Source: Congeria kusceri (taxonomy: Eukaryota; Mollusca; Bivalvia; Myida; Dreissenidae). Taken from it: DNA of 64,000 nucleotides. Under the pieces are notes generated by a model that had not been told where the DNA came from, did no database searches, and saw nothing but the letters and a program-made list of their open reading frames with translations. This document shows, piece after piece, positions 1 to 12,099 of this stretch. A program made the translations under genes and the position numbers. Within the stretch, counting starts at the first letter, position 1, and every line of letters starts with the position of its first letter. The stretch lies in contig CM051026.1 of assembly GCA_027627225.1 (NCBI GenBank), positions 4,575,415-4,639,414 on the forward strand, written 5' to 3'.

Positions 1-385
1 CACAATTCAAGGTCAAAGGTCAAGGATTTTTGTTTCCGCTCCTAATCTTCTAAATACCTGGCAGGATTTTAATATTACATCAGATTATTATTCCCCATGA
101 CCAGGTGGTGTGTTGTGCACATCACACATGCTTGTCTGGCAAAGGTCAAGGTGTTAAGTCAAATGTCAAATATTTGTCTGGCATGGAGGGATTTTCTAAT
201 AACTTAGAAATAGAAATGATCAGCATCATTAAATGTCACAAGCAAGAACCCGACCTTTAGTTTAGAGGTCAAGGTCTCACTAAGAGGTCAAGATATTTGT
301 CCAGGGCATATATTGTACTCTTTTTCTGACATTGGCTTCCTGACACAAGCATATGCACATGCATTAAATGAAGTTCAACATCATT
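1..385 (+). repeat. GGTCAAGGTCA-type tandem repeat (family I), fragment
   Basis: Roughly two degenerate units of a dispersed bivalve-type array. Recognisable words are aggtcaaggtc, gtgtgttgtgcgcaagaacc and ggattttcaaataac. The same units recur at 3897-4390 and, most completely, at 15548-16860. No coding potential. The copy lacks the head seen at 15548, so it is a fragment running in from the left window edge. Confidence 0.75.
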
Positions 386-405
386 TTTAGTTGGAATTTT
401 CGAAG

Positions 406-706
406 TAGGGAAAGATCTAGACAGAAATAGCAGGGTGCAGGACCCTGCTCCTTTTTGGTTCTCCCTGCGGGCACTCTTGGCTGGTCAACACAGAAATGTT
501 GAATATCTTTAGAAAATCTACATATTTTTGCAAATATTCAACTACAAATGAATAAACTATGCTTAAAAAGCGTAATCAGAAGCGTTAGACTCACGAAAAC
601 CCTGAATTTAGCAAATTATTTGAAAATGACAACAATGTGGTCCGGATCCCCCCCTGCTCCTTTTTAGCAGCACCTTGTACCTTTTTAGATCCTAGATCTT
701 TCCCTA
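406..706. mobile_element. hAT-like MITE, 301 bp
   Basis: The ends are perfect 15-bp inverted repeats: TAGGGAAAGATCTAG on the left and its complement on the right. Flanking 8-mers tttcgaag (398-405) and attcgaag (707-714) match at 7 of 8 positions, as expected for an 8-bp target duplication. The end fits the YARNG start of hAT elements. It has inserted into the head of another repeat: the flanks join to give the ttcgaagaataggtgagct motif found at other element heads. No ORF, so non-autonomous. Confidence 0.75.
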
Positions 707-714
707 ATTCGAAG

Positions 715-1500
715 AATAGGTGAGCTATCCTACTACCCCTGGCTTCGCGTCTGCGTCTGAATTGGTTAACAGTTATTAATGTTTAAGTCTTTGCTGTTAA
801 AAGGCTACTCAAATTATGAACAGTTTATAAAAAAAAGGATTATACTTGATAAAACTAGGTTTCTTGGTTAAATTGAAGAAAAAGCTTGCTTACACTCCAG
901 TTTTCACATTTTTTGCTCAATCTTCATGAAACTTGGTCAGAACATATGTACCAATGATATCTCGGCCGAGTTCTTATTTGGGTCATGTGGGGTGAAAAAC
1001 TAGGTCACTAGATTAAATTGCAAAAAATGCTTGTTAACACTCTAGAAGTCACATTTGTTGCCCAATCTTCATGAACTTGGTCAGAACATTTGTCTTAATA
1101 ATATCTCGATCTAATTTGAATCTGGGTCATTTGGGGTGAAAAACTAGGTCTCTATGTCAAATTAAAGAAAAAGCTTGTTAACACTCTAGAAGTCACATTT
1201 TTTGCCCAATTTTCATGAAACTTGGTGAGAACATTTGTCCCAATGATATCTCGGCCAAGTTTGAATCTGGGTCATGTGGGGTCAAATACTAGGTCACTAG
1301 GTCAAATTGAAGAAAAAGCTTGTTAACACTCTAGAAGTCACTTTTATTTTGCCCAATCAACCAGAAACTTGGTCAAAACATTTGTCCGAATGGTGTCTCG
1401 GCCATGTTCGAATCTGGTTTATTTGGGGTCAAAAACTCGGTCACTAGGTCAAATTGAAGAAAAAGCTTCAATTTCAATATGTACTTCTTAAATTTTGAAT
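715..1500 (+). repeat. Tandem array, about 130-bp units (ACTTGGTCAGAACATTTG type)
   Basis: Four to five diverged units share cttcatgaaacttggtcag, aatctgggtcat and ggtcactaggtcaaattg at a spacing of about 130 bp, following an element head at 715-790. Non-coding internal array of a dispersed element. Confidence 0.75.
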
Positions 1501-2015
1501 GTCTATTGGTACTTAATTTTTTCAAACCATGATGATTAGGCTGCATTTCTATCAGTCCGTATCAGTATATCCATATCTGTATAAAAATCTAACACATGGA
1601 AAATTGTTTGACTAATGAGACTCAAGTGTGCGACCCAGGGCCATTTAACCCTCTTGTTGTATTTTGACAGAGTTATGCCCCATTTTCACATAGATTTTGT
1701 GGTTAAAAATTTATATTCTAAAGTTTTGTAACTTGAAAACTTCAAAAGTTATTCACTTGAAACTAACCTTTGTCATCAACTCTAGTATCAGGGGCAACAT
1801 TACCTATAACTCTGTTTTGTATCGTGACAGAATTATGCACACTTTTTACATTGATTTTGGTAAAATGGTTTGTTCCAAAAATGTATGAACTATTCAAGGG
1901 TTCACTTAAAAGTTTTGTATTTTAACAAATTTATGTCCCTTCCACTATCCAGAATATGTACCAACTGAAATGCTTCGAATAGTCGAGCCCGCTGTCCTCT
2001 GACAGCTCTTGTTAT
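1500..2015 (+). repeat. GTTATGCCCC-type array (family IV) with GACAGCTCTTGTT tail
   Basis: Units contain acagagttatgcccc, cacatagattttgtggtt and caaaagttattcacttga. The segment closes with gtcctctgacagctcttgtt, the same tail that ends the 40785-41672 copy. The small ORF at 1697-1888 lies entirely in the repeat and is not a gene. Confidence 0.75.
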
Positions 2016-2019
2016 TGGT

Positions 2020-3440
2020 ATGGTGCGACTGTCCTGCGTCATTTGTCATCTGGCATCCATAATGCATCAACAATTGTGAGCACGGACGCGATAGAGACTT
2101 CACTTTTCATTCAATCTTGACCAAACTTGTACAGTTTGTGTATGACCATACAATCTTGGCTAAGTTCGATAATGGGCCAGATCAAACCTTGAACACTTTT
2201 TTATGAGCAAAACTGCAAAATAGACTTTCTGCAACATAAGATTTCATTTTTCATGTGATCTCGATTGAACTTATACAGCTTGTGTATGAGCATAATATTT
2301 CAAAATAATCAAACACTGGCCTAAATTGGGAAACAACCAGAGTTGTTGCCCATTGTTTGTGAGCAAAAATGCAAAAAATGCACAATGTGGAGGATAGAGA
2401 CTTCATTTTTAGCTCCAATTTTCAGAGAAAAGGCAAGCTATTCTACTCAAGTTGGCGTTGGTGTTTTCATTGGCATCAGCCTCCGGTCTAGGTTAAAGTT
2501 TTTTGGTAAGCTAGTTTGTTACGGCTTGAGGGATTTTATTCAAACTTAAACAGTTTTCCCTATACTAACAGGAACTTATAGGCCAAGTTTGATTTATTAT
2601 CCTCAATGCAGGTTTACCAGTAAAGAGAATATTATTTGTGATTTGTGTTGGTGTTGGCCGTTGAACATTTCACAATGAGTACTGGTGAGGATTTATATCA
2701 ATAAAATATGTCATTTCATGGAAAGTTGTCCTTGCTTTGTCTTAACAACTTAAAATATTTATACAGTCTTTAATTTGTAAATGTTTTATTATGCGGCATT
2801 CGCCCCTTTTGAAGATGGTGGGGTATATGCTTTATTGATGTGGGTCGGTCTGTCTGTTCTTAGACAACTTTTGTTCCCGACTGTTTCCATCAGATCTTCA
2901 CCAAATTTCATGGGAATATTTGTGGGCATAATATCTCGGCTAAGTTCTATAATCAGCCAAAGCCCCTAGGAATTGTGGAGTTGTGGCCCTTGATTTATTT
3001 AAAATTGGCCTTTTTAGTCGTTTCATCTCTGAGTCTTACAGTTTTTATCCGATCTTCCTGGAAATCTTTGTGGGCTTAATATCTTGGCAAAGTTCTGTAA
3101 TGAACCAAATCATCCCAATAAATGTGGAGTTATGGCCCTGGACTGATTCTAAAATTAGCCTTTTTAGCTGTTTCCACTCCAGCAGTTTTCATCCCATCTT
3201 CACCATATTTGATGAAAATGTTTGAGACTATAATATCTTAGACAAGTTTGATGATCGACCAAATTGTCTCAGGAACTGCAGAGGTCTGACCATTGGTTTA
3301 TCTTAAGTTGGCCCTTTTTTTACGGTTTCAGCTCCCTATATCCAGCAGTTTTCATCAAATCTTCCCCAAAATTGATATTTTAAAGATTGCTTTTGATCTT
3401 TGAGGGGCATAATTGTTTTACAAACAGCTCTTATTTAAAC
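2020..3440 (+). repeat. Tandem array of 100-170 bp units ending in ACAGCTCTTATT
   Basis: Successive units carry atcttcaccaaatttcatgg, cataatatctcggctaag and gttctataatcagccaaa. A block at 2400-2560 resembles the ggtaagctagtttctcagg units at 22453-22900. A tail-like caaacagctcttatt lies near 3422-3436. The short ORFs here are accidental readings of the units. Confidence 0.7.
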
Positions 3441-3896
3441 TTCTAACCAGTTATCTTTCGTCTTCTGGAAATGGTATTCCAATTTCCATGTTAACAATTA
3501 TACAAGATATAAAAAGTCAACTATGACAGTGGTCCCTTTAATAGCTGTTACATATGGTATATGTTTGCCTTTTTTAGGGGAATTATCTTCCTTTATCTCT
3601 GTTACGAAGTGAGTAACAATCGTTGTCTGAGTGTTTATTATAGAAAATTGAAATGGAGAGATTTTGCCATTGAGATGGAGAGATGTTTGAATTAGTTTGA
3701 TAATTTAATCATGTGTTCTAAAACTATATAGGTCGAGATGCATTTACATGATGTGCATGCATGTTAGGCCTTTGCAGAACTAGGTAATCTCCCCCTGACA
3801 AGTTATTTTTACTATCATACATACAAAGAAAAGTCCACTTACGAAACACTGATAAGTGTTTTTGTATATTGCTTATATAAGTATAAATCCAGAAAA
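3441..3896. other. No recognisable feature
   Basis: AT-rich sequence between two repeat blocks. No supported ORF, RNA gene or inverted repeat was seen. Confidence 0.5.
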
Positions 3897-4390
3897 ATGA
3901 TGGGCGCATATAGTGTTGGCCCTGTCTGTGTGTATGTACGTACATGTTTGTATGTATGTTCGGATTCTTGTTCAGAGCTTAACTTTGTCCAGCATGGAAG
4001 GATTTTCAAATAACAGAACAGAAAAGATAGGCATGATGAGATGGTGTGTTGGGCGCAAGTACCAGGTCCCAAGGTCCATGTCACACTTAAAAGGTCGAAG
4101 GTCAAACATAAGAATTAAATCCAAGGGCCCTGTCCAGATCATAATTTTGTTCAGCACTGAAGGATTTTAAAATAACTTAGCAGAAGTAATTAGCATTATG
4201 AAAGGGTGTGTTGTGCGCAAGAACTTGTTCCCTAGGTCCAAGGTCAAGGTGATTATTCAAGGACAAAGGGCTAATAATTGTCCAGAGCGTATTATTGTTG
4301 TGCATGAAGGGAATTTCAAATAAATTGTAAGAAATGATCACAGTCTCAACATGGAGTGTTGCATGGAAGAACCAGACTTGTAAAACTTAT
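3897..4390 (+). repeat. Family I array, second copy
   Basis: It begins with a version of the head also seen at 15548 (tagtgttg..ccctgtc, then tgtatgtatgttcggattct). About three units follow with gtccagcatggaaggatttt and aaggtcaaggt words. ORFs on both strands are repeat readings. Confidence 0.8.
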
Positions 4391-4565
4391 GAATTACTTT
4401 GATTTATTGATGTTGTTCAAAGCATAACTAACAAATTATACAAATCATTGTGTTGATTCTTTAATGAATCTTTTAAAATAGCAAGAGTAGATGAAGCATA
4501 CAAGAACCATAACTCATTATTGCCAGAAAGTTTTAATTACTCCCCTTTTCTGATTGTTGTCAGGA

Positions 4566-4742
4566 CTCAACAGTTAAAATTATAGATAGGATATTTTTGG
4601 TGCCTCATCATACTTCACAGATTGCTCAACATTTGAAATTATAGATAGGATATTTTTGGTGCCTCATCATACTTCACAGATTGCTCAACATTTAAAATTA
4701 TAGATAGGATATTTTTGGTGCCTCATCATACTTCACAGATTG
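4566..4742 (+). repeat. 59-bp tandem repeat, three copies
   Basis: The word tatagatagg starts at 4581, 4640 and 4699, a constant 59-bp step. The units are almost identical (gatatttttggtgcctcatc, tacttcacagattg). The near-identity suggests recent duplication. Confidence 0.9.
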
Positions 4743-4979
4743 AGTGAAGACATTAGCAGATTTTGCAAATTAATTTCATTATTTGTATGCATATAGACAA
4801 AGTGGCCCCGTTTGAAAAGGCTGCATAGGTAATGGCATCCATGTCTGTGGACATTTCTAGTTTTATTATCATTCACATTCTAAGGAATTACACCAAAAAG
4901 AAACCGGAAGTTATACAGTCATAACTTTGCTTGTCTTCTCCGTAATGGCATTAATGATCAGTACTAAGCTTAGGCAAGC

Positions 4980-5480
4980 TTTTTTGGTCAGTGATTGTCC
5001 AATGGGGTGTATCAGTTTCTTTGTATGTCTATATTTAAAAGTTTGAAAATTTTCTTATCTGAAACCACTTGCAGGATTTCAAAATTTAACAAAAATGTTC
5101 TTTGGGTGACCAGGTACCAAATTCCTTCAAACTATTTTGAGTTGCCAATCAAACAGTCTGTCATTGGTCACTTGTTGTCATCCATTTTTGTTAATTTAAG
5201 GTTTCAATGGTTTACTTCAGACATCACTGAACATGCTAGAATACTTGCACAAGCCATACTGATTTATTAACCTCAGGTGAGCGACCCAGGCCCATTTTGG
5301 CCCCCTTGTGGCCCGCTTCATATGAGGTCACAGTTTTTCCAAATGTCAGTATCCGCATATGCATTGCACAAATCAAAATCTGCAAAAAATCAAACAAGTT
5401 GAAAACAGTAACCATTTCCATATTACCCCAGTCTGTATCTGCAAAGCGCATCCGCCAAAGCCGTCCTCAAAAAAATCGCT
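4980..5480 (+). repeat. Fragment of family V array with CAGGTGAGCGACCCAGG tail
   Basis: The unit gaaaccacttg..ggatttcaaa..tgttctttgggtg is the one repeated at 6240-6900 and 21760-22450. The tail at 5274-5300, caggtgagcgacccaggccc, resembles the end of agctcacctg-headed elements. ORFs at 4995 and 5297 are repeat readings. Confidence 0.6.
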
Positions 5481-5847
5481 CGATCAGTGATTTTATGCCT
5501 ATGCGGAGGACATGGTATAAATATTACTTAGCATGTTGAACGAAAAGCTGTTCGTAAAACTTTGGAAACATAGCAGATATAAGTTAGAGACACCTGATTA
5601 ATATAGCCTAAGACTTAACGAGTAAAATATGTTACATGTACTGATACTGTAGGTATAAATGCTAAATGTTTTTCTTGGTTCAAAACCACCACCTGTGAAT
5701 GCTTTCGCATACTGGAATTAATAATTGCAGCCAACTTTATTTAAACTGTCTCAATTCTTCTTACTAGGTCATCTTATATAGCCACTAGTTTCAAAAAGAA
5801 AACCAATTTGCTTCACAGACGCCTATCAAAACTTGTGAGTTGGGCCC

Positions 5848-6215
5848 AATTTCGTGAGGCTGTCTGGCTAGCGCAGTGGTTGGTACACTCGCTTCTCACC
5901 TAGGCGCCCCGGGTTCGCTTTCCACTCTCGGCGCATGTGAGTTTGGTTGGTGGTCACCATACCGGACAGGTGGGGTTTCCTCGAGGTACTCCGGTTTCCC
6001 CCCAAAGCACAAGACCACACCAAAATTAAAATATCTTTCAGTAAAAAATAAATAGCTGGAAATTGCAGCTACGATTCAAAATTCATCCCAACTTTCGTGA
6101 GTCTCCAGTAAGTTAATTAGGTAGGAGTGCTGGGACACATTCCGGGTCCTCACATAATGCAGCCTCAGGCACGGAAGGACATCATAAACTTTGAAATACA
6201 CATACACACCAATTT
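5848..6215 (+). mobile_element. tRNA-derived SINE
   Basis: The head has a pol III box A-like tctggctagcgcagtgg and a box B-like ccccgggttcgctttcc. The body reads ccggacaggtggggtttcc then tactccggtttccccccaaa, a motif I associate with several invertebrate SINE bodies. No terminal tract or target duplication could be fixed, so limits are approximate. Confidence 0.7.
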
Positions 6216-6239
6216 TGTGAGTCAGTCGCGTTACCGCAA

Positions 6240-6905
6240 ACAATTTTTTAAGGACGGCCTCGTGCGTTCGCCCATGCGTAAACTTTTCGTTTAAACCAGT
6301 AGGTCAACTTTGATAAAACTAAACATAAATGTTCCTTGGGTGGTCCTCTACTGAAGTTGCTCAATTGGTCCGGTCGCAAGATAGCCGCACAAGATGGCTG
6401 TCAGAGCTATAAACATCTACTTCTAAACCCCTAGATAGATTTTCAAAAAAATTCACAGAAATGATACTTGGGTAGTCCTCTACCAAAGTTGCTCAAATTG
6501 TTTCGCTCAGTTGAAAAACATTGTCGCTAGGTGGGGCCTTTTTTCCTTACATGGTTATATCAATTTTTTTTTTAATCTTGTCAGAAATCACCGGTTGAAT
6601 TTCAAATTACTAACACAGACACGATCATTGGGTAGTCCTTTAGCAATGTTGCTCAAATGGTTCCGCTCCGTTGAAAAACATGGCCGCTAGGGGGCGGGTC
6701 CATTTTTCCTTATATGGGAATATTTTAAACAGTTAAAATCTTCATTTCAGAAGCCTCTGCTTGGATTTCTAAATAATTTCACAGAAATATTCCTTAGATG
6801 GTTCTTTACCAAAATACTTTGAACTACTTTGATTGGTTAACAAATCATGTCTGCAAGAGAGTGGGGCCTTTTCCCCTTATATAGCATATCAGTGTCCTTT
6901 AGCTT
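6240..6905 (+). repeat. Family V array, about 160-bp units
   Basis: About four units contain tccttgggtggtcctctac, aagttgctcaaatt, cagttgaaaaaca and catttttccttatatgg. The same family lies in intron 1 of the B-box gene at 21760-22450. It abuts the truncated end of the K element. Confidence 0.75.
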
Positions 6906-6911
6906 CTGATA

Positions 6912-7872
6912 CTCGTTACCTATAAGTAATATAACCTACCTTCATCTTTATCTATGCATAATACATAAACATTTCCAAGTCCGTTAATCATGTTTACTGT
7001 GTATCCTTATGAAACGCAATCTTTAAGGAACATTCAGCGCATGTGAAATAATAATGACTTGCATTTTTTTATAACACAAACATAAAATTTCATTAGACTA
7101 TTGCCGGTGATTTAAAATTATATTCGGTAGGAACATGATGTATCGAGGGTTTCTGTGTATAATTGGTATTGCAAATAATGTAGGAATGCTACGAAAATGT
7201 AGTAAAAGTAACATGAATAACAGTTCGACAAATTCCGTTACTTATTTTACCATATGGAAAGATATCTTTTTATAGGTTGATTAACATCTACTGGAGAAGT
7301 TGATAGAAATATGCAATTCTATTTAATTCTTAATAGAAGGCAACCGCCATTCAATTTCAAATTAACATGAACAGTTAGTTTATTAACATAAATTCCCCAT
7401 TTATTGAAATATTAGCTCTTATGATTCTCTGGACGCTAATTGATGCATGTATATTATAAAAGCTATACACCGGCAGTTAAACTCGCTATTTTTAGAATGA
7501 TCGTGAGTGTTTTGAACTCGCTATAATTAATTGTTATTTATAGAGCGTGCCGCAAGGCTAAACAAAACAGTGGATTAACTCTGAGAACGAATATGATATT
7601 CTGATCTTGACATACAATGAGAAAGTATGTTCAGTTCTAGAGTGTCGAAGATATTATTATAACTTTATTTTAACCGCTTATGTAAAAAATCATGTGCATT
7701 TTAATCCCCATAATTATGCAACAGTTATTGGTATACATTAAACCATTGTTGTAAGTTTGCAATCCCTAGAAATAGAAAATTTGCCAAATTCTATTGGCAT
7801 TCAATTTTCCCGCTGCATTATTATCGCAAGAAATCAAGGTCATAAGTGATCTTAGACAGCTACGCCGAAAAA
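6912..7872 (-). mobile_element. K element copy A (truncated), non-coding
   Basis: Reverse complement of the copies at 9145 and 42912. Shared stretches include tttcttgcgataatta, gcataagcggttaaa, the agcgagttcaaaac region, and gcgctgaatgtt. Identity to copy C over the first 250 bp looks high, near 88 percent by eye. It lacks the distal 400 bp of copy C. No ORF is conserved, so it is a non-autonomous element or other dispersed non-coding repeat of unknown class. Confidence 0.75.
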
Positions 7873-8224
7873 TGGCTTAATTCAGAACAAACAATTAACA
7901 CTGTCTTGTTTATGTGGGATATAACCTACATACATACTGAAATATTCTGTTAGTTGGATATTGTATTATATAAAACACTCATCCTCCAAGGAAAACAGTT
8001 CATAAACAAACCTGTTATTTACATACTGTAAATAGTGGAGTAACAGATTAAATCTGAATATTCATCGTTAAGTTTTGGCAAGCTGCACGATAGTTTCAAT
8101 AAACCATGAGGAACTTTGTTTAGTTTCACCTTGTTGAAAATGTAAACATAACATGAAAACAAATTTCTTAAATTACTATATTTCTGATAAAAAATTGACT
8201 TGTAGTTTCATTCCAAATTCATTT
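7873..8224. other. No recognisable feature
   Basis: AT-rich spacer between K copy A and a family VI array. Nothing supported. Confidence 0.5.
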
Positions 8225-8880
8225 TTAGCTCGACTTTTTACCGAATAGTTCGAGCTATACTACTCACCCGTTCGTCGGCGTCACTGTAATGCTCTGGTTA
8301 AGGTTTGCGTGCAACAAGTCCATATTTCTGTAACTACTACAGATATTAAATTGAAACTTCACACATGTCTTCGGGGTCATTATATGAGGTCACTGACCAA
8401 GGCCCATAACTCTGGCCTGCAATTGAGCAGAATTATGCTTCTTTTTGTACTTACAAAAATCAGGTTAAAGTTTGCGCGCAACAACTCCATATCTCCATAT
8501 CTTCTACAGATATCCAATTGAAACTTCACACATGCCTTTAGGGTCATTATATAAGGTCACTGACCGAGACCCATAGCTGTGACCAGCAGAATTATGCCCC
8601 TTTTTGTACTAAGAAATGTCAGGTTTAGGTTTGCATGCAAAAGAAAATTCAGTTTAAGGTTTGCGTGCAGCAAGTACATATCTCTGTAACTACTACAGAT
8701 ATTCAATTGAAACTTTGCGTATGTCTTCGGGGTGATTGTGTAAGATCATTGGCCAAGGCACATAACTGTGACCAGCATTTTAGCGGAATTATGCCCTTTT
8801 TGTAGTGATAAAGGCCCATAACTCTGACAATGCAGTTAAATAGTGGAGCGCACTATCCTGAGACAACAGTTACTCTCGTT
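8225..8880 (+). repeat. Family VI element: AGCTCGAC head, about 150-bp units
   Basis: The head ttagctcgactttttaccg and tactactcacccgttcg is followed by units with taactactacagatatt, gaaacttcacacatgtctt and ggtcactgaccaaggccca. The end cctgagacaacagttactctc resembles a diverged form of the GACAGCTCTTGTT tail. The family recurs at 18185-19215. The ORF at 8309 is a repeat reading. Confidence 0.8.
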
Positions 8881-9144
8881 TTATGTATCTGTCTGATAGA
8901 AATTGATTCTAAAATGTATTCACGATCTTGCAACGTCTTGTAAGTGCCTTTAATGAAAATAATGGAATAATTTCTCTGATTATACTGTTGTGCATTACAA
9001 ACTTTTATTCCACAGTGTCATTTGATGAGTGTTCTTAAATTACACATAGCATCAAATAATTATTTTGCTATCATGAGTGTCATTTGCCTGCTTTATTAAG
9101 TGTTGTTTTCCTTCTGAAAATTGTGATCATTTCTTAAAACTGTA
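8881..9144. other. No recognisable feature
   Basis: AT-rich spacer before K copy B. Nothing supported. Confidence 0.4.
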
Positions 9145-10350
9145 TTTTTTCAGCGTAGCTGTCTAACATCACTTCTGACCTAGATTTCTTACGATAATTT
9201 TATGCGGCGGGAAAATAACATTTGGCAAATTTTCTAATTTCATGGAATGCAAACTTACAACACTGGTTTGATGTTCACCAATAACTGTTGCATATTTTGT
9301 GGGATTAAAATATCCATAATTGTTTGCATAAGCGGTTAAAATAAAGTTATAAACATATCTTCGACTTACACTGTAGAACTGAACATAATTCTGAACAATT
9401 TTACTCATTGTTTGTTATGAAGTTAATGTAATATTTATTCACATAATGAAATTATTATTTTGTTTAACCTACATCATCTGCACGCTCTATAAAAAGCAAT
9501 TGCGCTCTTAAAATTTCGGAGCCATACGTAGATATTCAGCGAAGATCTGTATGAAATGGTCTATTCCAGCGTATTCAACACACTCGAGATAAAGGGTGCA
9601 TCATTCTTAAAATAGCGCGTGGTAGAGCTATGCTAATATACATTCATCAGTTAGCGTCAGGAGAATCATAAACCCACGAATTTCAATAAATGGAGAAAAT
9701 TTATATTTATATACTTACTGTGCATGTTAATTTATATTTGAATTGCGGTTGCGTTTTTTAAAGAATTATTTATAATTGCACCTTTCTATTAACTTCTCCG
9801 TAAGATGTTATTCAATTAAAAACAAAAATTAACATTTTTCTGTAAATAAAATGTGGTGAAAGAAGTATCGTAATACGTCAAAATGTTACTTTTACTTTAT
9901 AGCGTAGCATGAATACAATATTTGCAAAACTTCTGAGACGTATAGTATATTATGTAACATAACTATGTACACTCATCTGATATATAATAATTTTCATTCA
10001 TTTCCGCAATTATTTTCTGACTGATATATTGTTAAATTTGCCTGACAAATTCATGTAACAATTACAGTAACGTAAATTACTAGCATTTAGGTTATTCATT
10101 TATCATGGGTGAAAACATTGAAGGTATTATCGGTTTATTCACGGTAAACATCTTAAAAATGTTTGAGTTTATCTCCAATTAATTTTGGGTCTGATAAGGT
10201 TTCTTATTGTGTCCAAAAGAAGTCTCCATAGTGAGGACCAAACAAGCTGGGGTCTGAGAAGTCACGTAGACGGATCATCTTGTCCATCTTGTATTATGTT
10301 TCGGGTAAAAAAATGACATCTCAATACTAATTTCAACGCCGATTGTCCTT
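9145..10350 (+). mobile_element. K element copy B, non-coding
   Basis: It starts at cagcgtagctgtctaacatc and ends at ttcaacgccgattgtcc. It is collinear with copy C except for an internal gap after about 9890. The two ends carry a short imperfect inverted motif, YCGGCGTWG. The ORF at 9169-9408 on the minus strand is not conserved between copies. Copies A and B are head to head, flanking 1.27 kb. Confidence 0.75.
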
Positions 10351-10352
10351 TT

Positions 10353-11790
10353 AGCTCACCTGAGCACAAGGTGCTCATGGTGAGCTTTTGTGATTGCCCG
10401 TTGTCCGTCGTGCTTGCGTGTGTGCGTGCGTGTGTGCGTCGTCAACTTTTCATTCAAACAACATCTCCTCCTAATCCGCTTGGCAGATTTTCATCAAACT
10501 TTACAGGAATGATCCTTGGGTGGACCACTTTCAAAGTTGTTCAAATATTTCCGGCCCGCTGAATATGTAGGTCACTAGAGCTAAAAATAGATTTTAAAAG
10601 TGAAAACTTAAAAGTTCTTCTTTGAAACTGCAAGGCTCAGACCTTTCATATTTGATATGTGACTTCCTCTAGAGGTCCTCTACAAAGATTGTTTAAATTA
10701 TGCCCCTGGGGTCAAAACTGGCCACGCCCCGGGGGTCACATGGTTTATATAGAATATATAGCAAAATGACTAAAAATATTTTCCTCTGAAACCACTAGGC
10801 CCAGAGGTTTCATATTTGGTATGTAACATCCTATAGTGGTCCTGTACAAAGATTGTTCAAATTATGCCCCTTGGGTCAAAACTGGCCACGCCCCGGGGGT
10901 CTCATGGTTTATATAGCATATATAGCAAAATAACTTTTAAAATCTTCTCCTCTGAAACCGCAAGGCCCAGAGGTTTCATATTTGGTATTTAACATCCTTT
11001 AGTCGTCCTTTACAAAGTTTGTTCAAATTATGCCCCTGGAGTCAAAACGGGCCACGCCCCGGAGGTCACGTGGTTTATATAGAATATATAGCAAAATGAC
11101 TTTAAAACTCTTCTCCGCTGAAACTACAAGACCCAGAGGTTTCATCTTTGGTATGTAACATCCTATAGTGGTCCTCTACAAAGATTGTTCAAATTATGCC
11201 CCTGGGGTCAAAACTGGCCACGCCCCGGGGGTCTCGTTGTTAATATAGAATAAATAGCAATTATGCCCCTGGGGTTAAAACTGACCATGCCCCGGGGGTC
11301 CCATGTTTTACATAAACTTATATAACAAAATGACTTTAAAATTCTTCTCCTGAATCCGCAAGGCCTAAAGGTTTCATATTTGTTATGTAACATCCTATAG
11401 TGGTCCTCTACAAAGAGTGTTCAAATTATGCCCCTGGGGTCAAAACTGGTCACGCCCGGGGGGGGGGGTATCAAATGGTTTATTAAGACTTAAATAGCAA
11501 AATGACTTAAAAAATCTTTACCTGAAACTGCAAGGCCCACAGCTTTCCTATATTTGGTACGTAATATTGCATAGTGGTCCTCTCCAAAGATTGTTCAAAT
11601 CATGCCCCTGGGGTCAAGTCTGGCCACCCCCGAATGGTCACATGGTTTATATAGACTTAAATAGCAAAATGACCTAACAAATCTTTACCTGAAACCGCAA
11701 GGCCCAGAGGTTTGTTCAAGGTTGTTCAACTTATGCCCCTGGGATAAAAATAAGCCACGTTTCGGGGATGCAAATTCCAATTGGGTTACA
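10353..11790 (+). repeat. Family VII element: AGCTCACCTGAGCAC palindromic head, about 165-bp units
   Basis: The head at 10353-10386 is a stem, agctcacctgagcac with tgctcatggtgagct. About seven units follow at 10640-11760 containing gcaaggcccagaggtttcat, tcaaattatgcccctgggg and ggccacgccccgggggtc. A G9-10 run at 11459-11468 lies in one unit. Non-coding. A stranded head of the same type is at 19560-19615. Confidence 0.85.
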
Positions 11791-11896
11791 AGGTCTCTCC
11801 ATTTGAAAACTATTTATTCCCAAAGTTGGTCGTCAGTGTTTAGTTTAGTTGTATAGTTAAGACAAGTTGCAGTCGCTAGATGATGATTGACAAAAG

Positions 11897-11986
11897 CCCG
11901 CGGCAGTGGCAGAGGTCACAAGGGTGTTATGGATATGGTGGCCCGTGGCAGTGGCAGAGGTCACAAGGGTGTAATGGATATGGTGG
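11897..11986 (+). repeat. 45-bp tandem duplication in the SINE head
   Basis: Two copies, 11897-11941 and 11942-11986, differ at two positions (cccgcgg/cccgtgg and gttatgg/gtaatgg). The duplication covers the box A-like part of the tRNA-related head. Confidence 0.9.
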
Positions 11987-12099
11987 CCATCTTGCGATTA
12001 GGAGTTCCATCCTTTGAATGGTCTTTCTCAAAAGACAAAAAAAAAACTGATCTACACAGGAAACGAATGGACTCAATGGTGTCTCAATAAGCCTTAGGC

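Noticed and set aside
10371..10562. 63-codon ORF at the start of the family VII element
   Set aside because: It reads through the palindromic head and first unit of a dispersed repeat.
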